From the NCBI GenBank assembly GCA_950295325.1, contig OX485806.1, positions 19,096,001 through 19,160,000 on the forward strand: a stretch of 64,000 nt of DNA, read 5' to 3'. A model generated the notes under the pieces. The model had not been told where the DNA came from. It saw only the letters and a list, made by a program, of their open reading frames with translations, and did no database searches. The position numbers and the translations under genes were made by a program. This stretch comes from Polytrichum commune (taxonomy: Eukaryota; Streptophyta; Polytrichopsida; Polytrichales; Polytrichaceae). Positions 1-10,029 of this stretch are shown here, piece by piece. Each line of letters opens with the position of its first letter. Position 1 is the stretch's first letter.

Positions 1-1
1 T

Positions 2-346
2 GGAAGGATCACAGCTGCACCCTCCAACACCATTCTAGTAGACGATTGCCCTTACAAATCTGTTTGCAATCCGGACGAGTGTGGTATCTTTCCCAACCCA
101 TTCACATCCAATCGGGTGCAAGACGCAGACATGACAAAGGTCCTCCTTCCTTACTTTCAATCATTGTTCTACTCACCAATGTCCGATGCACGCGAATTTG
201 TGGTTAGCCGTAGGTTTGGGCAACAACCTGTACGGCATAACGATGCAGTCAAGGTGGCAGTTTTGAAATCCAACGGGCTTGAAGAAACCGACTCGGAAAT
301 TGTAGAAAAATTGCAAATCGATCGAATAGAAGTAGCAAATAAATAA
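2..346 (+). CDS. FCP1/NIF-type HAD phosphatase-like protein, C-terminal part
   Basis: The frame is open from the left window edge to a TAA at 344-346, so this is the 3' end of a gene that starts outside. It encodes NTILVDDCPYKS followed by NPDECGIFPNPFT. This is the acidic DD block (HAD motif IV) and following strand of the FCP1/NIF-like HAD family, which in eukaryotes dephosphorylates proteins such as the RNA polymerase II tail. Plants also have divergent members of unknown substrate. The nucleophile half lies outside the window, so activity cannot be judged. A related but different member is encoded on the other strand at 1877-2644. The stop lies only 22 bases before the ATTG direct repeat that precedes the candidate transposon end at 373. 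The family call is fairly secure; the function is open. Confidence 0.6.
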   Translation, partial: GRITAAPSNTILVDDCPYKSVCNPDECGIFPNPFTSNRVQDADMTKVLLPYFQSLFYSPMSDAREFVVSRRFGQQPVRHNDAVKVAVLKSNGLEETDSEIVEKLQIDRIEVANK

Positions 347-793
347 GTAGGATTGTATGTCTAGTAACATTGAACACTATATTCGGTATTTGGAGACTTT
401 TTGTTGATTATGAGACTATATAAGGATGCACCTTTCAAAATTGGACCAGTAATGACGACTAAAAATTCCATATGTATAATGGTATGCTACTATTATTATA
501 CATAAAGGCATGGAAGTGAACAAAAATGTGAGGCATACATGAAAATAGTTGCGTATGAAATCACAACTCGTTATGAATGGAAGGGAAGGTGCGAAGAATG
601 AATGGAAGTTGAATGAATTAATTGGGATTGAAATACAATTATAATGGAAATACCATCAATGTCTTGAGTAACTTGGAATAGCATAGAAAGTAAGCACTTA
701 AATATGTTCTACACCTAAGCCCATTTAGGGAGTCCGTCCCACTAGTACGCTTCTAGACGTCACACTAGTCCGACCCATTATTTTTTTTTGCGG

Positions 794-1741
794 CTAAGCC
801 CTTTTTTTTGGCGGCCTCCATGGCTCTAAAAATCTCAGGCCCACGACTGTATCCTTGTGTGTTGCCTGGACAGGAATATGTGTCGTTCTTGCATGTTTCA
901 GGACGCGCTCCCGAATTGTAAGAGGTGGTATTATAAGTAGAATGCGAGGGTGTTTGCGAAAGGGAACGTCTTGCGCTTCTCCGGAGGGCCAGACAACGAT
1001 CGGACTCGGAAGATGCGGCCTTGAGGGCGTGCCTATCCAAGGAGGACGTGGAGGAGGGCCGGGCACCAAGCGAGCGGGTAACCACCTGCGAAACAACGTC
1101 ATAGGAAGATAAGAATAGGAATGGAGTGGGGAAAATAATGAGGGCGGTTTGGGATGGGCGCTCGTAAAGAGAACGGCACGCAAACGGAAGACAAGGAAAG
1201 CAAAAGCGAGAAAGGGGTTCAGGGTTGAGGAGGGCACCTTGGCTTTGGGGACGTCCATGCGGGGAACGGTGGGAACGAGGGGGGCGTCGACGGGAGCATC
1301 CGGAGCCGATGGAACTATTGCAATTATGTTGGATGGCGGGGGGGAGTCGAGGCGTGGAGGGCCCACGATCGCGGAGGACGTTGCGGGGGGAGGAACGGAG
1401 TCGGCGGGGGAGGTGTGGCAACGGGGGCCTTCCATGCGGAGACACCGGCTCGGCCCGCGACGAGCGACGGCGTCGTCCCTCGAGGGCGAGAGGTGTCCCA
1501 AACGAACGAGCGTCCGTTTCTCCTTGGAGAGGGGGGAGGGCGACGGGGCGTAGGCGCGGGCGACAAGTGGTGGGGGCGGGCTGTTGACGACGCCGTCGTC
1601 GATGCCGACGTCGCGGGAGTAATCCACGGCCGAGGCCGCGTCGACCGCCGAGAACTGGTAGAGGGATGGCATTTGGAAGCCCGTGACGTCGCGGGAAGGG
1701 GAGGCAGGGGGCGAGAGGGGACGGGAAGGGCCGTCGACCAC
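794..1741 (-). CDS. Proline-rich hypothetical ORF inside the candidate transposon
   Basis: A GC-rich stretch on the minus strand keeps a 315-codon frame open. The first ~200 residues are rich in Pro, Ala, Ser and Asp and mostly hydrophilic, as in a disordered region. Other frames here are also long, because GC-rich DNA has few stops, so the frame choice is uncertain. Bases 794 to about 1100 look non-coding in composition. A possible splice acceptor (CCCATAG) sits just upstream near 1765-1771, so this may be an exon rather than a whole gene. It lies downstream of, and in the same direction as, the FCP1-like gene at 1877-2644, and could be a further exon of that gene or of a neighbour. I recognise no domain. 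Confidence 0.25.
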   Translation of the reverse strand: MVDGPSRPLSPPASPSRDVTGFQMPSLYQFSAVDAASAVDYSRDVGIDDGVVNSPPPPLVARAYAPSPSPLSKEKRTLVRLGHLSPSRDDAVARRGPSRCLRMEGPRCHTSPADSVPPPATSSAIVGPPRLDSPPPSNIIAIVPSAPDAPVDAPLVPTVPRMDVPKAKVPSSTLNPFLAFAFLVFRLRAVLFTSAHPKPPSLFSPLHSYSYLPMTLFRRWLPARLVPGPPPRPPWIGTPSRPHLPSPIVVWPSGEAQDVPFRKHPRILLIIPPLTIRERVLKHARTTHIPVQATHKDTVVGLRFLEPWRPPKKRA

Positions 1742-1876
1742 AGGGGCGTCGCATATGGGGGCAGACTATGGGCAAGAACAACAACAACAACAATCACAAC
1801 AACAAAAGACATCCAAAAACGAAGCAAGCATTAGTAAATGTGAACCACATGATACAAGCAAAGACATGGAGGCATT

Positions 1877-2644
1877 TCAAATCAATTTATTGAGTTTGGC
1901 GAGCCTCATGATGCTCTTGAATACATTATCGCGGGGGCTTAGCGCCGCATTGCCGAAGGGGTTGGACCTAACAAAAAATGGGATGCTACCGGCGTGGAGC
2001 ACGAGCCTTCTAAGGTAGGGGGCTAGCCTATCGACCAAAAATGTGTCTTGCCTATCGCCGGTCCAAGTGTCCGGGAAGATGACGTTGCCCGGGGGGTTCA
2101 AGACACTCTTGGTGGGGCTGTCGTCGATGAGGACGGTGTTCTCTGGAGTCGGCCACCACCCGTGCGGCGTCCCTTGCAGACGGGGGACGCCTCGCCAGAG
2201 TCTCGAGCGGAGGACCTTGAGGAACTGTTGTCCTCCGCCCCGACCGCCAAACTTGGGCACCGGTTGACCTTTCTCGTCGAGCAGCTCGTCGCAGTCCTCT
2301 TGGCCGAGGACGAGGCAAGGGCTCGGGAGATCGCGGAACAAGAAGTGCACGATGGGCTCGGTGTTCTCCATGACCATGGAGCTCCACACAATGACGTGAG
2401 CGAACTCGACCACCTCGCGAAGGAAGTCACGCAAGCCGGGACGGGCGCGGACAGCCTTGCGGTTAATGAGGGTGTCGAGCTCGCCGTCGTAGTCCCTTTC
2501 GTCGGGGTGACGGAAGGGACGCGTGGGGACCCTTGGGATGTGTTGGGTGTGACACAACACCCCGTTGAGGTCAAAAACGATGAAAGGTTTGTTCCGGGTG
2601 GGAGGTCCACTGGTAGAGGGGTTGCGACCAATCTCCGGGGGGTC
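1877..2644 (-). CDS. FCP1/NIF-type HAD phosphatase-like protein (last exon; N-terminus missing)
   Basis: This 255-residue frame begins after a good splice acceptor (CATCACAG at 2645-2652) and ends at a stop. It holds the HAD core in order: VFDLNGVLCHT (motif I, residues ~24-34), VIVWSSM (motif II), and VLIDDSPTKS (motif IV) followed by NPPGNVIFPDTW. In classical FCP1 phosphatases motif I is DxDx(T/V). Here the second Asp is Asn (DLNGV), a variant also seen in a plant subgroup of HAD proteins, so classical phosphatase chemistry is doubtful. No in-frame start exists upstream before a stop, so a first exon must lie above 2652; I could not place it. It is high in GC, and the minus-strand DGQHR gene lies upstream. 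It may be cargo of the candidate transposon. Confidence 0.6.
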   Translation of the reverse strand, partial: DPPEIGRNPSTSGPPTRNKPFIVFDLNGVLCHTQHIPRVPTRPFRHPDERDYDGELDTLINRKAVRARPGLRDFLREVVEFAHVIVWSSMVMENTEPIVHFLFRDLPSPCLVLGQEDCDELLDEKGQPVPKFGGRGGGQQFLKVLRSRLWRGVPRLQGTPHGWWPTPENTVLIDDSPTKSVLNPPGNVIFPDTWTGDRQDTFLVDRLAPYLRRLVLHAGSIPFFVRSNPFGNAALSPRDNVFKSIMRLAKLNKLI

Positions 2645-2749
2645 CTGTGATGAACAACTCGACTAGTTTAATTCTATGATCCAATAATGAAATTTTGCGT
2701 AGAAAATGAAGACGGTGCATTATGGGGAAAGACGAGGAAGTGAGGAGAG

Positions 2750-3345
2750 TGCAAGGAAAATGTGCTCAAGGGCACACTTGCGAACGAGCGTTCGTGAATG
2801 AAGGCTGCGGGGGCGGTGCGCATCATTTACGAGCGCTCGTTCGTGAGCGCGGCTACACGTACATTTACGAGCGGTCGTTCGCGAATGAGGTGGACAGTGG
2901 GTCGCAGCCTTTCACGAACGAGCGTTCGCGAATGAGGTGGGTATGCAAGAATGAACATAATCTCATCAACATATACAACATACGAGAAGGGGTCGAGGGC
3001 AGAGAATTTGAAGCAACGCGATGCAGATAACATAGGCTCATATATTAATCCGTTGAATATTTACATTTCTCACGTGATAGTCTATCACATTTTCCTAAGG
3101 CAAAATGATGCCGTGTCCTACAAAACTGTTCGGCCCTAAGGGGGACCGCTGAAGAGGGCTCTCGCAAGGCCACTGGATGTCGATGAAGAGAAAAACATCG
3201 CGATGTTAGAGAGGTTACGAACGCGCGTTCGTTAAAAAATGGTATTCTCAGAGGAGAGTTACCTCGTCATCGGGGGGAGGGGTAGCGGCGCTGGACCGAG
3301 CAGCAGGTCCCTCCTCAACGATTAACGAACGCGCGTTCGTAACCT
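2750..3345. repeat. Left copy of a ~550-bp direct repeat (partner 12290-12780)
   Basis: This 3' flank of the DGQHR gene, together with the end of its last exon, is recognisably repeated in the same orientation at 12290-12780. Shared landmarks in order are the GGGTCGCA block before a palindrome, the GTGATAGT(C/A)TATC block, CCTACAAAAC, a CTCTC..AAGGCC block, the palindrome at 3217 (12644 in the partner), and the block AGCAG(G/C)(T/G)CCCTCCT. The copies differ by many substitutions and indels, so the duplication is old. The partner retains only the gene's last codons. Confidence 0.7.
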
Positions 3346-6300
3346 CCCCAGCTACAGCCGCCTCTGTCTCCATGGCCTCTGCCTCACGCTCCGGTTGAGA
3401 GGCCTGTGTCGCCTGGATGCGCAGTGCGTCTTCTTCCTCGGCGCCCAGGTCGAGCGCGTCCATCCTGACATCCTCCATCCACGCCGCATGGGTTTCTTCC
3501 ACGTCCATCCCATGCACCCCTGGTGCGTCATTGGGGCTCCCCTGCGTGTCCTCCACAATGACCATGTCAGTGTGTCGCGCAGAGTCATCGCCATGTCTGT
3601 CTACTACCCTGGGGACGACGGTGAAAGACGATGCATCGGTGTATGAGGGCAGTCCTACCCTTGAAGGGGGAGGGATGAGGACTGGAGGACCTGAAGATTC
3701 ACGAACGCGCGTTCGTAAATCCTCGTCCTCCTGGATGGCCGCCGCCACAGCATCGTGGGAGGTGGTCGAGGGAACCTCTGGTGGCGGAGGAGTGCCAACA
3801 GGCGTGGGGTGGGGCGCCTGCTGGCGGGAAGGCCCTCCGGTGAACATGCCCGGTGGAGGGGATTGGGAGGGGTATCCTCCAGTGAAGGGGTAGGCCGGCT
3901 GGGGGGGCGCCGAGAAGCTCTGCATACGCTGGAGCATGGCGAGGATGGCGTCCGTCTTCTCGTTCGACTGCCTCAGCTCCTCCTGAATTGCGAACATTTT
4001 CTTGGCATTCTCCTCTGCCGCCTTCGCCATGTCCTCCTTCATCTTTTGCTCGAGCTTGGCGTTAAGCTCGGCGACGGACAACGCCTCCTCTTTGACCCTC
4101 TTGTTTTTGTCAAAGTCTACCCCCAGCTCGACCATGATCTCCATGTCGCCCTCGTCCTCATCGGAGACCTCGATGATTGCCCCCGGAGGCAGCTCCACGT
4201 AGGGGGTCTTCTTCATCCTCCGCCTCGTGTTGCGGTACTGGTCCAACGTCGGTCGGGACCGTTGGTCCAGAAGGTCGAGGTTCTCCATCTTGGGAACCAC
4301 GATCGGCCTGGGCGACACGGATGTCGAGCATCCCCCGGGAGTGCCGAATGCCTCCGCTCCAGACGTTCTCGCGGGGAGGACATCTTGGGTTGTCCCCGCC
4401 GACGACCCCGTGTATCCACCCGGAGTCCCTTGCACGTCGGATGGATTTCCCGACGGCGCCAAAATGCGGAGAGGAGTGACGTCCAAGGATCGGAGGATCG
4501 CCTCGACGTTGTAGGAGGGCGCGGGCTCGTCGTCGTCCGTCTCCATGGCGGGCATGCCTTCGTCGACGGGCATGTTGATGTCCGTCCTCGGGAGGGACAT
4601 GTCCTCCAGGTCCATCGTGGAGGCCTTCGCCCTGTGCACGTGGAAGTCCTCCTCGTCGATGGCTTCAATGAAGCTGTTGACGACCAGCCCCAGCATCTGA
4701 GATTCAAGCAAATACGTTAGAAAATACGAACGTGCGTTCGTAAACATCAACGACGAGAAACAATGTCATCAAACCCAAGACAAGTTGAGGTGAACTTTAC
4801 GAACGAGCGTTCGTAAATATTAGTTGGAGAGCTTACCATCGCAGCGTACATGAACTTGCTGCCGCCACAAACGTTGTACACGGTCTCTCCGCTTATTGCC
4901 ACGCTCTGCAAAACGGAGACGTAGAACTCCAACCTGAGTTCCATCGCCGGGAAGACAGTGTACAAGGTCTCCTGCAGCAGATCCTTGGGAGGGGGATGGG
5001 GGATGCTGTAGATCTTCTTGAACGTAGTGTTCGCCTTGACAGGGGCTCGCCCATTCCGCAGCGCGTTGTACGTCAAGAAGACGAGGCTGACCGCCCCCAC
5101 CTGTTTGTTCCCCCTGGCCTCGTTGATGGCCACGATCCCTTCCGTCTTGGCGGGCACGTAAGTGCTGTGGAAGATGCTGTACTCAAATTTGATCGACTTC
5201 TCGTACAGGTCGACTACAGCAGAGAGCTTCTCCTGCTCGACTATCCACAGCCAAACGTGAGGCTCCCTCATGTCCGGAGACTTGTGCTCCTTGAACTTGG
5301 CCATGAAGGGGTCGTAGAAAGGTATGTCCTTCCCCCCCTGCCTCGACGCACCGGGGATCCCCCTGAAATCGATCAGGGCAAATGGGCACCCCCGTCGATC
5401 CTCCCTCACCTCGGCCCTGCTCATGGTCCGGTCCCACTTGGAAAATGTCACCCTCTCCACTCCTTTTGTCAACAGACAAAATCTGGCCACTCCTTCGAAT
5501 GTGGCCAACCTCTTCCGCGTCAAAAAGCTTCTGTATTGCTCCACCTCCTGGGGATCCGTCTCGGTTTTCTTTGTCCTCTTGTTCCCCTTCTGCTTCAAAA
5601 TGGAGGCGTGCTCCTTGACAAGACAACGCATTGAGGGTCCGGAGATGTTGTAGTCGACCTTGAACATCTTCCAGCTGGCCCAATTAATGTCTCCGTCGGC
5701 TAGGATGAGTGCGTACTCTGGTATTAGGGCGCTCAACTCCCTCATTGCAGCAGTCTTCAGCTTGCGGTGTTCGCACCATTCCTTGATGGAATACGTGCCG
5801 GGCTTGTGTCTTGGCCTCTTCAAAAATATCTTCGGGTATGGGATGGTTTTTCCCACAGTGTTCCCAAGAAGATGCACCGCGCACCTCTGCAACTCGGACT
5901 CTGTTAACCCTTGAAGGGACCTGAAGAACTCCCTCAGTAGTGGAGGGGCCTCCCCGGTCTTCTCCGCGCTGTACTTCTCCTCGGTGTCGGGGTTGACCAG
6001 ATCGCCCGAGCTGTGCGCATCAAAAAATTGTGTCCACAACTCCCAAGTGTCCCTGTTGCAACAGATGAGGCGGAGCTCACCCTTGAGCTCCAGGACAGAC
6101 TTGGTTGTTGTAGACTTCATGTCGATGGAGGAGAACTTGTCCACCATCGCGTCGCAGAATGCCTGCAGCAAGAAAAACATCAGTAACGCACAAAATACGA
6201 ACGCACGTTCGTAAGTTTGAATGTCAAAGAACTTGAAAATTTGAATGTCAAAGATATTTACGAACGTTCGTTCGTAAACTCACCTTCCATTGTGGAGACG

Positions 6301-7579
6301 GCGTCTTCGCGTTCTCCCTTTCTTCAGGGGGGCACCCGTGGGCGACCCAGACGTCCCTTGCAGCCACTATGTTGGCTGCCCACGACGCCTCGAAGGCCTT
6401 GATTTTGTTGCCGGAGTTGAGGAAGGTGGATATCTTCCGCAGCTTGTCCCAATCGTCCGACCACACCAAGAACGCCTTCCAGTAGCGCAAGTCCTCCTTC
6501 AGCTCATGCTGGAAGTTGTCGTCCTTGAGAATTATTTGGGACGCCTCCAAGCTGTGTTGGCCGTCTATGATCCAGAACTCTCCATTCTGGATCCGTGGCC
6601 AGTCCTTCTCCGTCGGACGGGATGTCAGCCCCTTCGGCATGACGCAGACGGTCTGCCTGTCCCACTTGACGTTGTTCATTAGATTATTTATCTGCCACTT
6701 CACACCACCGCTTTCGCGAGAGCGAACCACCCATTTGTTGGGGGACATCTCGCACTTGAAGCAGTCCACGTTGAATGTGAAGTGGCGTCCCATGGGCCAG
6801 CAATCCTTCGAGTAGTTGTTGAAGTCTCGAAGGATCCTCGTGGCCTTCACAGCGTCAGGGTTCTCACCCTTTTTCAAGGGGGTGGGCATTACGACAGGCG
6901 AGGTCACCTCTGCGGTCTCCGTTACTCCCGATTTCTCCATCTCCTCCCTTGTCCTCTTCAATGGCGTGGAGTGTCTACTGGGGCCCTCCGTCGCCCTGCT
7001 AGCGGAAGGCACAGGCCTGGGTGCACTTCTAGATCCTCCTGCCCCTGATGTGGATGGTTTCCTGGGGCTCTTCTTCTTCTTGTTTGCCTCAGTGACCACA
7101 CTGTTGTATTTGGAGATGTTCAATGCAAGGGCGGTCAATTTCCTTGCAGTCCAGTATGGGCTCAACGCATATTTGGAGAAGAGGCCGTCCAGGTCGAAGT
7201 GCTTGGCATCTTCCGCTACGTTATTGGTGGCGTATTGGTAGGAGAAGGTATTTTTCTGAAAATGCAACAAGAGGTTGATATGATCCTTCTTGTTCTTCAT
7301 GTCCAGAATTACATACTCCCCCTGGGCCTCTATGGACTCTATCTCCCACGTCTTCATTTGAACCCACTGTTCGGGCTGGTCCGGTCTTGTCTCCAGCTCG
7401 TAGGTGAAGCGCATGCAGAAGAGGCCGTCCCCGATCTTCTCTGGCAGTGCCGTCCACTCCCCCATGAAGTCTTCCTTGGGGACATAGTTGTCGTTGCCGT
7501 TATCGTCTAACACCGACTCTGGGAGGCCATCGACCTTCACCGCGAACATCTCAATGGCGCTTCTGCTTGATCTTGCCAT
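3248..7579 (-). CDS. Three-exon gene: 1356-aa DGQHR-motif protein with coiled coil and proline-rich tail
   Basis: Exons read as 7579-6284, 6162-4837 and 4696-3248. The introns are 121 and 140 bp with GTGAGT/CTGCAG and GTAAGC/TCTCAG ends, and both junctions fall between codons. The first exon ends in IIDGQHSLEASQ at residues ~337-348. This resembles the DGQHR motif of ParB/DndB-like nuclease-fold proteins, with Ser for Arg, and follows a basic, probably nuclear-targeting region (KKKKSPRK, PLKRTREE). The second exon runs into VYNVCGGSKFMYAAM, and its layout (FALIDFRG, then VWLWIVEQ, then this Gly-rich block near the end) recalls a beta-class DNA methyltransferase. The DPPY-type motif is absent, so activity is unlikely; this reading is inference. 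The third exon has an acidic stretch, a coiled coil at ~1080-1134 and a Pro-rich tail. An acceptor-like TTGCAG directly precedes the ATG, so a 5' exon is possible. Each intron carries two palindromes. Confidence 0.65.
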
Positions 7580-8239
7580 CTGCAACAGAATATAAACAAT
7601 TAGTGACTTTACGAACGAACGTTCGTAAGTGACATGCATATCCCACAGACTACGCAGTGTTAATGCGTCTTTGCAATTGATGTAATTATATTTACGAACG
7701 TTCGCTCGTAAATGAGGGGTTGCAAGATCATATAAATTTTTAGTATTGAGTTTACGAACGAGCGTTCGTAAAAGATATGAAGATCAAAGAGACTACTTGT
7801 CATGAATGTGTTTGTAATATATTTGGTTATTTTTACGAACGATCGTTCGTAAAAGATATAGGTTTTATAGGTTTGGATTCATTTACGAACGTGCGTTCGT
7901 AAGTATGTCCATTTGGTCTATCTTTTCGGATATTTGGTTGATTTATCTTTTGTAAGTACATGTGATTTGTCTTATTGGTGTTCGCAAAATTGTATTTGTT
8001 CTTTAGATATTCATAGAGGTTCATATTTAAGTTAAGGTTCCTTCTGAGTGATATTTTGAGTATATTTACGAACGTGCGTTCGTAAATATAGATCATTTCA
8101 AAGAACGTGGAGTGCGTATTTACGAACGCACGTTCGTAAATGGAGGTTCGGTATGCAGTGTATGTCCATTTACGAACGAGCGTTCGTAAATGGAGGTGGG
8201 TATGCAGTGTATGTCCATTTACGAACGAGCGTTCGTATA

Positions 8240-8728
8240 TGTGATGGTTTTGGGATCCCCTGTCCGTACATATATGTATTCGTGTATATACGAATACGTA
8301 TATATACGTATATGTATATAACTCACTTATTAGCTACTCTGCTTGCAGCCGTGCCTGCAAAATTTTGGTCAGAATGATGCAATTCTTCAATCATAAAGCA
8401 ATTGAGATGCAGAATGAGATGCAGAATGAAACATGAAGAAAAGAGTGATAGTTCACATTGCATGTAACAAAAGAAATTGAATTCAAGAAGCAACATTTTC
8501 AGAATGTGAGAGGAGTTGGAAAGGATAACAAATTACATTGAAATGCTGCACACTGCAATCCCTGCTTCTTCTCTTAAGTTTCTGAAAATCCCAGAAATCC
8601 TCACAACTGCACACTCAATTGCCTTTCAAATGCACACTCAGATAACTCTCTAATGCAGACCTCAAGCCTTCACAGCTTATATACAAACCCTAGTATACTC
8701 CTATGTACACAAAACTCACAACCTTGTA
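8240..8728. other. Non-coding stretch, TA-rich then unremarkable
   Basis: It begins with alternating TA/CG-type sequence (8268-8322, repeated tatacg and tatgta motifs) that could extrude as a hairpin. The rest is AT-rich without an open frame I trust. The palindrome array pauses here and resumes at 11591. Confidence 0.6.
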
Positions 8729-9085
8729 GCTCTCAAGCTTCTGAACTCTTAAGCAAACCCTAAACTCTCAAGCTTCCCTAAACTCTCAAGCTTCACTTCT
8801 GAAGCTTCCCTAAACTCTCAAGCTTCACTTCTGAAGCTTCCTTAAACTCTCAAGCTTCAACTCTGAAGCTTCCTTAAACTCTGAAGCTTCAACTCTGAAG
8901 CTTCCTTAAACTCTCAAGCTTCTAAAGATCACCCTCAAGCTCTCAATCCGAAACTCTGAAGCTTTCCTACTCAAGCTCTCAAGCTTTTGAAACTCACAAA
9001 CTCTCACACTGAAAGCTTTCACAAACTCACAAGCTTTCACAATGAAAGCTTTCACAAACTCAAAAGCTTTCACACAAGCTCTCAA
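8729..9085. repeat. Short degenerate tandem repeat rich in AAGCTT
   Basis: Units of about 15-35 bases built from CTCAAGCTTC, TCTGAAGCTTCC and TTAAACTCT repeat through this stretch, later drifting to CACAAGCTTTCAC. Many HindIII hexamers (AAGCTT) result. It encodes nothing convincing. Confidence 0.85.
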
Positions 9086-9295
9086 TCTGAAATCTCTCAA
9101 AACTTGCAACAAAACTAATTTAAAACTTCAAGACTAAAAAAAGCAAGAGCTTCGCTCTCTAAACGCTCCGCTCCTCCTCTCCTCGAAATGACAAATGAGG
9201 AGAAGAGGAAGGGGCGCGGGGAGGTAGGTGCGCCGCTAGGGTTTCCCAGCACCTGCCACGTGGCACAACTCCACTGGCTAGGGTTGGGAGAGAGA

Positions 9296-9366
9296 TGGGA
9301 TGGGATGGTATGGGAGGTGATGGGAAGGGATGGGATGGGATGGGATGCGATGGGAGATGGGAGATG
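9296..9366 (+). repeat. GGGAT pentanucleotide repeat
   Basis: Near-perfect runs of GGGAT, with GGGAG and GGTAT variants, make up this simple-sequence tract. The 9370-9950 stretch that follows is AT-rich and shows no gene. Confidence 0.9.
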
Positions 9367-9957
9367 GTTGTATATTGGAACCCTTCATGTTATTCTCATG
9401 CTTTGACATATTTATATGTAATGGACGCGTTTAAGGCATTAACTTGACAAGCTTAGTTCAAATACATGAATTTTACTCATTTTATTTCCTTAGTACCTCT
9501 ACATTTGGATTCCTTGTAAACATATTTTAGGAAAATATGCTCAGTTAATTCGTAATAAACAATGCATGTCACTCCCTAGGTTGTCAATGTAGAATCCACC
9601 CCCAAAGATATATATCTGGTGTTTTAAAATATAGTTTATGTAAGAGCTAGATATCTTTCAATTAATTCGATGGTTCCTCAAATAAATATTACATGCAAAA
9701 AAGAATTCATAATAATATGAGATTGCGCAGAGTTGCTATACGATAGGATGTCAATTCAAGTTCTAATATTAGGTGTTAGCTTGAACTAATGCATTTCTGG
9801 AGTGGTCAACTATTTTGCTAGCATCAACTACGAGCTTGCGATGAATGAAGTTAATGCAATTACAAGGGTTTTTGAGGAGTCAATATTGTTTGTGTGTGTA
9901 ATGTATCCTAGTAACAATCTAAAACCTAAACCCAAATACCACATACACAACTTTCAC

Positions 9958-10026
9958 AAACCCTAAACCCCTAAACCCTACCCCCAAACCCTTACCCTAA
10001 ACCCTAACCGCAAACCCTAAACCCTA
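9958..10026 (-). repeat. Interstitial telomere-like repeats (CCCTAAA type)
   Basis: About eight degenerate copies of CCCTAAA/CCCTAAACC stand in a row, i.e. TTTAGGG on the minus strand, the Arabidopsis-type plant telomere unit. Units vary (CCCCTAAA, CCCTACCCC, CCCTTAC), so this is an old internal tract and not a live telomere. Similar short tracts also occur as telo-box promoter elements, but no nearby gene is evident. Confidence 0.75.
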
Positions 10027-10029
10027 CAT

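Noticed and set aside
1149-1834. Several long plus-strand frames (134, 120, 139 and 111 codons) opposite the proline-rich ORF
   Set aside because: They arise from GC-rich DNA with few stops, have Arg/Gly-heavy low-complexity products and overlap each other in different frames.
3755-4720. 321-codon plus-strand frame over the last exon of the DGQHR gene
   Set aside because: It is a shadow of the minus-strand exon, which has splice sites in phase with the previous exon and a sensible acidic/coiled-coil/Pro-rich make-up.
4996-5634. 212-codon plus-strand frame over exon 2 of the DGQHR gene
   Set aside because: Antisense shadow; the minus frame is longer, continuous over 442 codons and joined by good introns.
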